DNA from: CAYSSJ01 sp964433675
GTDB taxonomy: Bacteria; Cloacimonadota; Cloacimonadia; Cloacimonadales; TCS61
Assembly: GCA_964433675.1 (NCBI GenBank)
Contig: CAYSSJ010000022.1
Location: 1 to 37,306 of the forward strand
DNA length: 37,306 nt
Direction: 5' to 3'
In this document: in pieces, positions 9,034 through 18,137 of the stretch
How positions within the stretch are numbered: position 1 is the stretch's first letter
Layout: every line of letters starts with the position of its first letter
Program-made: the position numbers and the translations under genes
Notes under the pieces: model-generated
The model's input: the letters and a program-made list of their open reading frames with translations, nothing else
Told to the model about the DNA's origin: nothing
Databases searched by the model: none

Positions 9034-10119
9034 ATGAACTATTACAAAGTGGAAACGGTTTATGATTTTATGCGTCAGGTATTTATAAAATCGGGAGTAC
9101 CAGAAGATGAGGCTACTATTTGTGCAGATGTACTTATCGCTTCCGATCTAAGCGGGATAGAATCTCACGGAGTAGGTAGATTAAGAATGTATTATGATCG
9201 TATCAAAGCCGGAGTACAATCTGCTCAAACCGATATTGAGATACTAAGTGACAAAGCTGCGATATCAGTATGGGATGGCAACCATGGTATGGGGCAGGTA
9301 ATCTCGTATCGGGCGATGAAAGAGGCAATTGGGAAAGCGAAAAAATTTGGGATATCGGCAATAGCGGTAAGGAATTCTACCCATTACGGAATTGCCGGTT
9401 TCTATGCTAAAATGGCTGCAGATGAGGATATGATCGGTATCACGGTGACCAATGCCCGCCCTTCCATAGCACCACTATTCGGTGTCGATCCAATGCTTGG
9501 TACCAATCCTATCGCATTTGGCGCTCCCACAGATATGGAATATCCCTTTCTCTATGATGCCGCAACCTCCATATCTCAACGTGGTAAGATAGAGGTATTA
9601 GCCAGAGAAGACAAACCCACTCCGCCAGCATGGGCAATAGACAGAAAGGCACAGCCAGTAACAGATTCCAAGCAACTCTTGGTAGATCTATTGGAAAAAC
9701 AGGCAGCAATGGTCGGTTTGGGTGGTACTGAAGAGGAAACCGGCGGGCATAAAGGTTACGGACTAGCTGTAATGGTAGAGATACTATCCGCCGCTTTGCA
9801 AAACGGCAGTTATTTAGCCGGATTGCACGGTTATGAAAAAGGCAAGCGGGTTCCCTACAGGCTGGGGCATTTCTTCCTTGCCATGGATATCTCTGCCTTC
9901 ACAGATATCGAAAGCTTCAAAACCATCACAAGCGATATCCTCAGAGAATTGAAACAATCCCAAAAAGCACCCGGTAAGGATAAGATCTACGTTGCCGGAG
10001 AGAAGGAATTCTACGCCGAAAAAAATGTGCGAGAGCAGGGTATACCAGTTACAGAGAATTTGAAGAAAGATCTGGAATATCTTAGCAAAGAACTTCATAT
10101 CCCAATGATAGAAAAATAA
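9034..10119 (+). CDS. Ldh2-type malate/L-lactate/2-hydroxyacid dehydrogenase
   Basis: A 361-residue NAD(P)-dependent oxidoreductase of the Ldh2 (malate/L-lactate/ureidoglycolate dehydrogenase) family, a fold unrelated to classical LDH. Typical features are the N-terminal IESHGVGRLRMYYDRI segment (residues about 45-60), the conserved RNSTHYGIAGFYA segment (about 112-124) with the probable catalytic His, the ARPSIAPLFGVDPMLGTNP segment, and GGHKGYGLAVMVE near residue 235. Length matches the family. The start follows AGAGGAG. It probably interconverts a 2-oxo acid and a 2-hydroxy acid in the cytoplasm; which one cannot be decided from sequence. It is the first gene of a probable operon, 18 nt before the nucleotide-sugar dehydrogenase, a pairing that does not itself reveal a pathway. 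Confidence 0.9.
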   Translation: MNYYKVETVYDFMRQVFIKSGVPEDEATICADVLIASDLSGIESHGVGRLRMYYDRIKAGVQSAQTDIEILSDKAAISVWDGNHGMGQVISYRAMKEAIGKAKKFGISAIAVRNSTHYGIAGFYAKMAADEDMIGITVTNARPSIAPLFGVDPMLGTNPIAFGAPTDMEYPFLYDAATSISQRGKIEVLAREDKPTPPAWAIDRKAQPVTDSKQLLVDLLEKQAAMVGLGGTEEETGGHKGYGLAVMVEILSAALQNGSYLAGLHGYEKGKRVPYRLGHFFLAMDISAFTDIESFKTITSDILRELKQSQKAPGKDKIYVAGEKEFYAEKNVREQGIPVTENLKKDLEYLSKELHIPMIEK

Positions 10120-10137
10120 AGAAAGTAGGAGGAGTAG

Positions 10138-11667
10138 ATGCTAGATTTATCAGTTTCAGCGGAAGGAAGAAAATTCACACTGCCGACAAATCAAGAGAGC
10201 GAAAAAGAGAGAGCAGAACTATTGGCAATCACCAAAAAACAACGCGAAATGGGCAGAAAAATCGTTACAGTACAAGGTATGGGCTTTGTAGGATGTGTTA
10301 TGGCATCTGTTGTGGCAGATTGCACAGACAAAGATGGAGATCCCATCTACTTCGTACATGGTCAACAACGTGCCTCGATGCGCTCATATTGGAAAGTTCC
10401 CACCATAAACAGTGGCGTACCACCGGTAAAATCATCCGATGGAGAAGTAGCTAAGATCTTCGAGCGAACGGTGAGTAATAAGCAGACTTTTAGAGCTACT
10501 TGGCTAAATGATGCTTTCGAAGTGGCAGATATTGTAGTAGTCGATATTCAGCTCGATGCTACCAAACCTGCATTCGGAGAAGCTGAGCGGGGCTATTGTG
10601 ATCTAGCCGCTTTCCGGGATGGGATGCGTACGCTGGGCAAACATATCAGACCCGATTGTCTTATTCTAATCGAAACTACCGTACCACCGGGAACTTGCGA
10701 ACATGTGGTCAAACCAATAATCATCGAAGAATTCGAAAAAAGAGGAATAGATACCCAGAAGCAACCTCCGCTGATAGCTCATTCTTATGAGCGTGTTATG
10801 CCCGGAGCCAAATATGTGAGCTCGATCAGAGATTTCTGGCGAGTATATTCCGGTATCAATGAAGAAAGTAAGAAACAAGCGGAACAATTTTTATCTAATG
10901 TGATAAATGTGAACCATTATCCACTTACCCAGCTGGAAAACACCAATGCATCCGAACTGGCAAAAGTGATGGAAAACTCATATCGGGCGACCAATATAGC
11001 CCTCACTTTGGAATGGGCAAGATTTGCAGAGAAGATCGGAGTGGATATTTTCAGAGTACGAGATGCTATCAGAAAGCGTAAAGGGACACACGATAATCTG
11101 CTCAGACCGAGCTTGGGTGTAGGCGGATATTGTCTTACCAAAGATCCGGTGCTGGCAAACTGGTCGATGCAGGCAATTTTTGATATCGATGACTCTTTGA
11201 ATGTCGCAATTAACTCTGTTAACATAAACGATACCATGCCATTACACACGATCGAACTTATCAGGAGCATTCATCCCGATCTGCGTGATCTGCGCATTAC
11301 CGTGTTAGGAGTTTCTTATCTGGAAGAGATTGGCGATACGCGCCACTCGCCTTCGGAAACATTGGTAAAAAACCTGAATGAAGCGTGGGCATTGGTAAAA
11401 GTTCATGATCCTTATGTAGAATTTTGGCCTGAGTTGGAAAATGTGCCGGTGCATCAGGATTTGGACGAAGCACTCCAAGATGCACAGGTAGTAGTATTTG
11501 CGGTTGGACATAAACTTTACAAAGATCTGGAAGCGGAGATGGTGTTGGCAAAAACCGGAACTCAACCTTTGATAATAGATTGTTCCAATTTCATCAGTAA
11601 CGAGAAATTGGAACACTATCGCAAAGCAGGTTGCAAATTCAGAGGAGTGGGCAAAGCATCATTTTGA
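10138..11667 (+). CDS. UDP-glucose/UDP-ManNAc-type nucleotide-sugar dehydrogenase
   Basis: A 509-residue member of the UDP-glucose/GDP-mannose dehydrogenase family, which oxidises a nucleotide sugar twice to the uronate. The NAD-binding motif GMGFVG is at residues 47-52. The central dimerisation domain contains ENTNASELAKVMENSYRATN, and the catalytic Cys332 sits in GVGGYCLTKDP. The C-terminal UDP-binding domain is recognisable (LGVSYLEEIGDTRHSPS). It is longer than usual (about 420-450), because about 40 residues precede the Rossmann fold. The start at 10138 has a strong AGGAGGAG site, so the extension appears real. It would supply a uronic acid sugar for surface polysaccharide; the exact substrate is unknown and no other glycan genes are adjacent. 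Translation is probably linked to the Ldh2 gene. Confidence 0.88.
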   Translation: MLDLSVSAEGRKFTLPTNQESEKERAELLAITKKQREMGRKIVTVQGMGFVGCVMASVVADCTDKDGDPIYFVHGQQRASMRSYWKVPTINSGVPPVKSSDGEVAKIFERTVSNKQTFRATWLNDAFEVADIVVVDIQLDATKPAFGEAERGYCDLAAFRDGMRTLGKHIRPDCLILIETTVPPGTCEHVVKPIIIEEFEKRGIDTQKQPPLIAHSYERVMPGAKYVSSIRDFWRVYSGINEESKKQAEQFLSNVINVNHYPLTQLENTNASELAKVMENSYRATNIALTLEWARFAEKIGVDIFRVRDAIRKRKGTHDNLLRPSLGVGGYCLTKDPVLANWSMQAIFDIDDSLNVAINSVNINDTMPLHTIELIRSIHPDLRDLRITVLGVSYLEEIGDTRHSPSETLVKNLNEAWALVKVHDPYVEFWPELENVPVHQDLDEALQDAQVVVFAVGHKLYKDLEAEMVLAKTGTQPLIIDCSNFISNEKLEHYRKAGCKFRGVGKASF

Positions 11668-11678
11668 TGAAAAAATAG

Positions 11679-11725
11679 TCCCAACTCCTCTCATACATAC
11701 AGAAATTATTATTTCTGACTTGGGA
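11679..11725. terminator. Weak bidirectional hairpin between convergent genes
   Basis: The 63-nt gap between two convergent genes holds an inner hairpin CAGAAAT-TATT-ATTTCTG (11700-11717) flanked by TCCCAA (11679-11684) and TTGGGA (11720-11725). There is no clear U-tract, so termination is only a guess. Confidence 0.3.
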
Positions 11726-11730
11726 AGCCT

Positions 11731-12237
11731 CTATGATTTGATCGGGATATAGAGATCGATGACTTTTTTGTTCTCATCCTTGCAAAATCTTTCGTCGTAC
11801 CATTCGATCTCGCAGCCGCGGGTAGGGTCGTATTCCAAACCGGCTTTTTTTAGCTCATCAAAGGCAAGCTCATGTGCATGCCTGAATATGTCCGGTTCTA
11901 TTCCTTCGAAGGTAGCAACTGCAAAATCAGATTCCGGTAATGAAATCTCTTTCATCCCTGCCGGGGCGATAGTGTTCTCTTCAGCTAATATGCCGATAAC
12001 ATAAGTGAAATTGTGATCTTCCGGATTGTATTCTCCACACCATCCCAGTAGTGCGTTCTTTTCAAGCCTTCCTTCGAGTGCTTCCAATTTGGCAACAGAG
12101 CCATCTTTGAAGCATGTTCCCCAGAAGGAGGGGATGGGGTTCTCTTTGGAATGATCCACTTTGCAGCGGAGCGGTAAGCCGATTATTTTGGAACTCGGCA
12201 TTCTCTTTTTTGTGAAAGAGGTCATTTTGGTTTGCAT
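11731..12237 (-). CDS. GyrI-like/AraC effector-binding domain protein
   Basis: A 168-residue stand-alone protein of the GyrI-like (bacterial transcription activator effector-binding, SOUL-related) fold. Supporting features are the N-terminal strand with the phrase KIIGLPLRC, the central phrase LGWCGEYNPEDHNFTYVIGI, the segment with DFAVATFEGIEPD, and the terminal CEIEWYDERF...IDLYIPIK, which contains the usual acidic pocket residue. No DNA-binding domain is attached, so it may bind small hydrophobic or cationic molecules or inhibit gyrase, as described for some family members; neither is shown here. An AAGGAG site precedes the start. It is convergent with the dehydrogenase operon and divergent from the 12400 gene. 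Confidence 0.8.
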   Translation of the reverse strand: MQTKMTSFTKKRMPSSKIIGLPLRCKVDHSKENPIPSFWGTCFKDGSVAKLEALEGRLEKNALLGWCGEYNPEDHNFTYVIGILAEENTIAPAGMKEISLPESDFAVATFEGIEPDIFRHAHELAFDELKKAGLEYDPTRGCEIEWYDERFCKDENKKVIDLYIPIKS

Positions 12238-12399
12238 TCTCTACTCCTTTTAAATTTATTATGACCAAAATCCAGAATAGCAAAAAAAGGTCAATGGATT
12301 AGAGAATATTTGAGCTGAAAGAGATTAGTTTTGTTGACTATTTTTAGAAGCGAAAAAAAATGAATTCAAAGTATGATTTTCTGCCGAAAGGGGGCGATA

Positions 12400-13350
12400 A
12401 TGAAGAACTATGGTTTAGTTATGCTGCTGCTGTTTGCGAGTATGCGATTAGCTGCCTTTCCTTTGAGTAGGACGGGAACGATAAACATTCCCAATGCATA
12501 TACTCTGCCTGCCTGGATGGTAGAAACGAGCGGAGTTTATCGGACTTTATATAAAGAAAATAACTCTGAGTATGAAGCAGATTTTGCTTACGGGATTCAA
12601 GTGAGCATATTCGATAGATTGGAAATAGGATTCACCACCTATCATGATGAGATGTATTATGGGAATATAAAGTATCAGCTTGTAAGTGAGACATTCAATA
12701 TCCCAGCTGTGAGTGTGGGTGTGGAAAACATACTCTCTGAGGTGAAATACTTTTCCCCACCAGAAGGTCACGGATCCGAAATGTACAATGCTCATGATTA
12801 TATCCGCAGATCACCTTATTTTGTGATGAGCAAATCCGGTTTGTTTATGCAGGAAGGGAGTGAGGTGCAGACTGAGTTTCATTTCGGGCTGGGGACGCGA
12901 TCTTTTGCCTATCGTAGTACAAATAACCAATATTTTCTCGGTTTCTTCGGCGGCATTTCAATCAGACCGATAGAGAATTTCGTGCTGATATCAGAATTAC
13001 GTGGAGCAGATTTGAATCTTGGTCTCGCTTGGAGAATAGGGAATTTATCTTTGAACTTGGGATTATTGCAAGTGGAAGATATAATCCTGAAAGAACCGCT
13101 AAGTGTAAATGCAGTGATGGGGTTTACTCTATGTTTCGATACCTTTTCCCAAGCAAAAGCCAAAGAAAAGATAGCTCATCAACGTTCTGCCGGCGATAGA
13201 TATTGGCAATTTCTGATCTCTGAAAAAGAGCAGATTGATAATATTCCACCTGAAATGATGCTCAAAATGGAACTGGAAGAGCTGTATCAAAGAAAAGAAA
13301 AGTTGGAAGAAGAATTGGAAGAGATAAACAAGATATTACAAAAGAAATAG
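12400..13350 (+). CDS. Exported barrel-like protein with C-terminal coiled coil
   Basis: The start at 12400 is preferred over the upstream ATG at 12373, because it is preceded by AAAGGGGG and begins a clean signal peptide (about 20 residues, ending near LAAFP). The mature chain (316 residues in total) starts with SRTGTINIPNAYTLPAW and then has many short amphipathic strands with glycine turns, for example LEIGFTTYHDE, QTEFHFGLGTRSF and LGLAWRIGNLSLNLGLL. This resembles outer-membrane barrel proteins of the YjbH-like or DUF5723-like kind. The last ~50 residues are highly charged and helical (EELYQRKEKLEEELEEINK), a probable coiled coil. Function is not recognised. The stop codon is only 2 nt before the priA start, implying translational coupling with a functionally unrelated gene. 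Confidence 0.75.
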   Translation: MKNYGLVMLLLFASMRLAAFPLSRTGTINIPNAYTLPAWMVETSGVYRTLYKENNSEYEADFAYGIQVSIFDRLEIGFTTYHDEMYYGNIKYQLVSETFNIPAVSVGVENILSEVKYFSPPEGHGSEMYNAHDYIRRSPYFVMSKSGLFMQEGSEVQTEFHFGLGTRSFAYRSTNNQYFLGFFGGISIRPIENFVLISELRGADLNLGLAWRIGNLSLNLGLLQVEDIILKEPLSVNAVMGFTLCFDTFSQAKAKEKIAHQRSAGDRYWQFLISEKEQIDNIPPEMMLKMELEELYQRKEKLEEELEEINKILQKK

Positions 13351-13352
13351 TT

Positions 13353-15734
13353 ATGTATTATTATAAAATTGCGTTGCCCTTGAATACACCCGAAGCTTTT
13401 ACTTATAGAAGCAAAGAGAAAATACTGCCCGGAACAAGAGTGCTTGTTTCGCTTTATTCTGCCTACCACACCGGTATTGTTTGGAAAACGGACGATAAAA
13501 TTAATAAGAAAATCAAATACAAAGATATTCATGAAATCGTCGATGAAGAGCCACTCCTACCGGAAAATCTTATCCGCTTGGCAGAATGGATGAGTAATTA
13601 TTACCATTGCGGGATTGGTCAGATTATCGATACGATGTTACCATTGGGAGCACATCTGGAGATGCAGCTCTCGGTAATCAGACTGGAATTTCACGAGAAT
13701 ATCGAGCTAAATGAAACCGAAAAGAAGATAGTAGAGGCTATCGATAATGATTACTATAAGGTGGAGCATCTAAGAAAGAAACTGTCTGTAAAACGACTAC
13801 AGTACTGGTTGGAATTGCTTGAAAGTAAAGGTGTTGTGAAAATAAATCGAACATTCGACAAAAAAATTAAGAAGAAAGTCGCAAATTATGTAATTGTTTT
13901 AGACAAAACAGATGATGTAAAACTTACCAAAAAACAATCGGAAGCGTACGAATATTTTCTCACACTTGGTACAGAATTTCCGTTGGCTACAGTGGCAAAA
14001 GATTATAGCTATTCTGTCATAAAAGCGCTACGGGAAAAAGGGAAAGTAAGAATAGAACCACGCGAGATCGAAGCGGAAGAAGGAATAAAAAAAAACGAGA
14101 TTGAAGACAAGAAAATAACTTTGACTGAATTACAAACTTCGATAATATCTCAAATCATTACGGCAATGGAGAAGGAGAAATTCTGCGTCAAACTACTGCA
14201 TGGCATAACTGGTAGCGGTAAGACAGAAGTATATATCGATGTGATCAAACATGTGCTCAAAACAGTGAAAACAGCTCTGATGCTGGTACCGGAGATCTCG
14301 CTCACTCCACAGATCATTGCTCGTTTTACTCATGCATTCGAGGAAGAAATTGCGATTTTACACAGCCATATGTCAGACAGGCGAAGATGGGAACAATGGC
14401 TCAAGATTCGCCAGCAGCGTTGCCGAATTGTTATCGGAGCTCGCAGTGCCATATTTGCGCCGTTACAAAATATCGGCATTATCATCGTGGATGAAGAACA
14501 TGAAATGAGCTATAAGCAGGATAACACACCACACTACAGCGCCCGTGATGTTGCGATCGTCAGAGCGCAAAAAGAAAATGCTACCGTATTGCTCGGGAGT
14601 GCTACACCTGCCTTGGAATCATGGAATAATGCTTCCGAGAAAAAATTTGAATATATGGAGTTAAAAGAACGACCTTACGAGATCACTATGCCCCAATTGA
14701 ATGTCATCGATATGCGGGAGATAGATGATCCCAAGCAATTGTTCTCTTCTGAACTTCTGAATGCGATAGAAGCACGCTTGGAGAGAAAAGAACAGGTAAT
14801 GCTTTTGCAGAACAGGCGAGGGCATTCCTCTTTTGTCCAATGCTTGAGCTGCGGTAAGCTATTTAGATGTAAACATTGTGATATCAGCATGAATTTCCAT
14901 AGCAGCTCTCAGACAATGCTCTGCCACTATTGCGGTTTTGCTCATCAGATGCCCAATAAATGTCCGGAGTGCGGCAGCTATCTTTTTGGCTTTGGCGCTC
15001 CCGGTACACAACAACTTGAAACTCAGCTTAAGACGATATTCCCATCTGCCCGTATTCTCAGGATGGATTCCGATACCGCCCGCAGCCGTGATAGTTACGA
15101 TTCTATGTTCGAAAGAATGAATCGAGGTACTGTCGATATCCTCTTGGGCACGCAGATGATAGCTAAAGGTTTGGATTTTCCCAATGTAACTTTAGTGGGC
15201 GTAGTATCGGCGGATATCGGTCTAAATATTCCGGATTTCAGAGCGGCTGAGAGAACTTTTCAGCTTCTAACCCAGGTAGCCGGAAGGTCTGGTAGAGCTT
15301 ATAAAGCAGGAGAGGTAATTATCCAATCTCATAATCCGCAGCATTATGCTATCAAAATGGCGTTGGATCATAATTATGAAAATTTTGCCAAACATGAACT
15401 GAATCTGCGAAAAATGCTATTCTATCCGCCCTATTTCCGATTGGGAAGATTTTTGTTCTCGCACAAGCATAAGAAAGTGTTGGAACTGGAACTGAATAAA
15501 AATACAACGGTTTTAGATATGGTGAGAAACAAATTTGGAAGAAATGAATTGATCATTTTGGGACCGGTTCCTGCTCCAATGGAAAAGATAAATACGCAGT
15601 ATCGTTATCATATTATTATCAAAGCAAGTAGCGTCAGCGTTCTACACACAGCAATCGCACTCATCAAAAATAATCTCTCCTGTCTATCTACCATACGCCA
15701 AACAATAGATGTCGATCCCGGATATTTGATGTAA
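13353..15734 (+). CDS. priA: Primosomal replication restart helicase PriA
   Basis: A 793-residue superfamily 2 helicase that reloads the replisome at stalled forks. The N-terminal DNA-binding region precedes Walker A GITGSGKTE (about residue 285-293) and the DEEH box VDEEHEMSYKQD (about 378-389). Paired zinc-binding Cys motifs follow (about 494-545: CLSCGKLFRCKHC, then CHYCG and CPECG), and then the conserved helicase segments DILLGTQMIAKGLDFPNV and QVAGRSGRA. Length is slightly above typical (about 730). The ATG is 2 nt after the upstream stop, with no separate strong ribosome site, so it is probably coupled to that gene. Its 3' end lies 3 nt from the convergent methyltransferase-fusion gene. 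Confidence 0.97.
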   Translation: MYYYKIALPLNTPEAFTYRSKEKILPGTRVLVSLYSAYHTGIVWKTDDKINKKIKYKDIHEIVDEEPLLPENLIRLAEWMSNYYHCGIGQIIDTMLPLGAHLEMQLSVIRLEFHENIELNETEKKIVEAIDNDYYKVEHLRKKLSVKRLQYWLELLESKGVVKINRTFDKKIKKKVANYVIVLDKTDDVKLTKKQSEAYEYFLTLGTEFPLATVAKDYSYSVIKALREKGKVRIEPREIEAEEGIKKNEIEDKKITLTELQTSIISQIITAMEKEKFCVKLLHGITGSGKTEVYIDVIKHVLKTVKTALMLVPEISLTPQIIARFTHAFEEEIAILHSHMSDRRRWEQWLKIRQQRCRIVIGARSAIFAPLQNIGIIIVDEEHEMSYKQDNTPHYSARDVAIVRAQKENATVLLGSATPALESWNNASEKKFEYMELKERPYEITMPQLNVIDMREIDDPKQLFSSELLNAIEARLERKEQVMLLQNRRGHSSFVQCLSCGKLFRCKHCDISMNFHSSSQTMLCHYCGFAHQMPNKCPECGSYLFGFGAPGTQQLETQLKTIFPSARILRMDSDTARSRDSYDSMFERMNRGTVDILLGTQMIAKGLDFPNVTLVGVVSADIGLNIPDFRAAERTFQLLTQVAGRSGRAYKAGEVIIQSHNPQHYAIKMALDHNYENFAKHELNLRKMLFYPPYFRLGRFLFSHKHKKVLELELNKNTTVLDMVRNKFGRNELIILGPVPAPMEKINTQYRYHIIIKASSVSVLHTAIALIKNNLSCLSTIRQTIDVDPGYLM

Positions 15735-15737
15735 CAA

Positions 15738-18137
15738 TCAAAATTTGCTATAACTTAGGGATGTAGAAATATGGGCTATTGCATACATCAAAGCTGCTAT
15801 GATCATCACAGCGATAAACCCGAATTCTACTGCAATTACTGTGGCTAATACAGCACTGATAACCGATAAACAACCGTTTATTCCCCAAGCCCAACAGATA
15901 TTGGTCGGATTGTGTCTGTTCAAAAGTCTGAGACCGAACGGGAACGGCATACCCATAGCAAAAGAGATCGGTCCGATAAGAATGATGGTCAGCAGTAATT
16001 TGATCAGGATTGGTGTGTTTATAGTTAACTTCAAAATAGGTGTAAGAAAAATTGAATATAAGATAGCAAAAGTGATGATGATAAAGCAGACATTCATTAT
16101 TGATTTGCGGGCAGCAATAAAATAGGAAGTGGTAAAACTACCTAGCCCGGAGAATATCAGGATGCTGCTGATAACGGCTGTAGCTGCATAGATCGGATTA
16201 CCGAAATAAAGTACAAAGCGCTGGATAAAAACGATTTCTATGAACATAAAGCCGATACCCAAAGCTCCGAAGTAAAACAAAGTCCATATTTTATGAGAGC
16301 CACCCCACCTTCGGGTCAGGAGTGGTAAAATTATCAATATGATTGCTACAATGCTAACCTGGAGTAGAGTTACAAGTATGATAATATAGCCCAGCTCCAA
16401 AAATGGTAATGAATGGTCACTGAAGTAGGTGCGCAGTTGCGAGAGCTTATCTAATCTGATAAATTGTGAGAAATAGGGTCTATTTTCGCTCGTGGGTGCG
16501 ATATTAAATTCATAATCTCGGATAAAATCATCACCTTGTCCGCTCATCAATAGATCGAAGTAAGTAAAGAAGCTTTCATCTTCCATCTGGTTATACTGCG
16601 TTCTCTCTTCCGGTTGGATATCGGGTAATTGAAGCGGATCGAAGTTCATCTCGGAGGCGAAATTTCTGATAGAGGTGACGTCGGAATCTGTCAAAGGTGT
16701 TTTTTTGAGCACAAAACTAACCATTCCCCAACTTCTGATGGCAGCGATATGAGATTGATAGTCGGAAATATTCTGTCTGTCCAAAAGTTCGGTGAAAGTT
16801 GATAAAATTCGTAGCGGGTAGCGAACCGGATAATCCATCCAAGTAGAAATACAGATCATTCCGTCCTCATCCACAAGATCCCACATTTGCTCAAATGCTT
16901 CTAAGGTGAGGTAATATCTCTCTTGCAGAGCATACAATCCGGAAGTACCGCCAAAGGCATCCAAAGTGGGCATCACGATGAGGTCATATTTGTCTTCTGC
17001 CGACAAGAGATAGGTATAATTGTGCATTTGATGCAAACTCACCTCTTCTCTTAGATAAACAGAGCTCTGAGGATACTTTGAGTTTAAGATGCGGGGGATA
17101 GTAGCATTGGGCTCGATAGCGGAGATATTCGGAATCCTATTGGATAAGGCATGCGCTATGTTATCGCCTGTACCTGCATCCAAAACCAATACATTTTGAT
17201 GAGCATTCATCCTATAGGGTAAGCCGATAGTCGAGTAATCATAGATATGCGCAGAGTTGCTATCTTGGAGAAAGATGATCGGTCCGAACCATTCACCATC
17301 GCTGAAAACCACATCCTCGATGGGGATATCACCACGATATTGCAGACTAAGTCCGGGTGCATAGCGCAATGCCGGTGCGGATACAACTTGGATAAGACCG
17401 AAGGGAGTGGGCTGTTCGTGCTTAATCTCAGCATCCGGAAGTTGAAGCACTTGGCTGATGCTTTTGAATTCTGAAGTTTTTGTTTCCGGAGGATTAATAA
17501 ATAAGACCAATATAACAATAGCAACAAAAATGATAGGAATCATGATGAAAGTATCTAGTTTTCTCATTATAAAAATTAAGGCGGCTATCAGCGGTAAGAT
17601 AGCGATCACTATCGGAAGAGAGGCGGGGTAAAAATGCCAGAATAGTCCCAAAACCAAAATGCCACCGATTCCTGAGCCAAGTAGATTGGCAAAGTAGAGT
17701 GTGCCGATATTCTTCACATCACGGGCAAAGGAAACTCCGATAGCTAAGCCGCCAAAGAAAAATGGGATGAATAAAACCAGATAAGTGGCGATCAGTTTGA
17801 AAACATGTTGCTGTTCGGAGAAGATCAGAAAGGAATCGAATCTAATCGGATCCAGCTGGCTGAGTGTGACACTAAGCGCCATAAATAGACTGCAAGCAAG
17901 CATTGAAAGTGTTATTACCCGTCGGCTATTGTCCAATAAGAAAGATCTGAATATAGTTAGAAATGTACCACTGGCACCAAAACCGAGCAAAGCTACTGAA
18001 ATTACCATGGAGGCGAAATGATACCATTGTGTGTTGGAAAAAAGCGTCATCAGCACTAGTTGAAACGCTATAATGGCAGCGGATAGGAGACCTATCGAGA
18101 TTAACTGGAACGGGTGCGTCTTATCTAAAGAGCTCAT
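15738..18137 (-). CDS. Polytopic membrane protein with spermidine-synthase-like methyltransferase domain
   Basis: A 799-residue fusion. Residues 1 to about 220 contain about seven hydrophobic helices. Residues about 230-560 are soluble and include a SAM/aminopropyl-type Rossmann motif (VLVLDAGTGDN, with AIEPNA after it) and an ERYYLTLEAFEQMW segment like spermidine-synthase-like proteins. Residues about 575-795 contain six or seven more helices. This matches the widespread but uncharacterised membrane spermidine-synthase-like family; true polyamine synthesis is not implied, since the usual GGGDG loop is replaced by DAGTGDN. It is the last gene of a three-gene operon. Its ATG overlaps the pcm stop in ATGA (18134-18137), indicating translational coupling to the exported methyltransferase. 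Confidence 0.82.
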   Translation of the reverse strand: MSSLDKTHPFQLISIGLLSAAIIAFQLVLMTLFSNTQWYHFASMVISVALLGFGASGTFLTIFRSFLLDNSRRVITLSMLACSLFMALSVTLSQLDPIRFDSFLIFSEQQHVFKLIATYLVLFIPFFFGGLAIGVSFARDVKNIGTLYFANLLGSGIGGILVLGLFWHFYPASLPIVIAILPLIAALIFIMRKLDTFIMIPIIFVAIVILVLFINPPETKTSEFKSISQVLQLPDAEIKHEQPTPFGLIQVVSAPALRYAPGLSLQYRGDIPIEDVVFSDGEWFGPIIFLQDSNSAHIYDYSTIGLPYRMNAHQNVLVLDAGTGDNIAHALSNRIPNISAIEPNATIPRILNSKYPQSSVYLREEVSLHQMHNYTYLLSAEDKYDLIVMPTLDAFGGTSGLYALQERYYLTLEAFEQMWDLVDEDGMICISTWMDYPVRYPLRILSTFTELLDRQNISDYQSHIAAIRSWGMVSFVLKKTPLTDSDVTSIRNFASEMNFDPLQLPDIQPEERTQYNQMEDESFFTYFDLLMSGQGDDFIRDYEFNIAPTSENRPYFSQFIRLDKLSQLRTYFSDHSLPFLELGYIIILVTLLQVSIVAIILIILPLLTRRWGGSHKIWTLFYFGALGIGFMFIEIVFIQRFVLYFGNPIYAATAVISSILIFSGLGSFTTSYFIAARKSIMNVCFIIITFAILYSIFLTPILKLTINTPILIKLLLTIILIGPISFAMGMPFPFGLRLLNRHNPTNICWAWGINGCLSVISAVLATVIAVEFGFIAVMIIAALMYAIAHISTSLSYSKF

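Noticed and set aside
15738..18137. Calling the membrane fusion a genuine spermidine synthase
   Set aside because: The substrate loop is DAGTGDN rather than the usual GGGDG, and membrane helices flank the domain; only a general SAM-fold assignment is justified.
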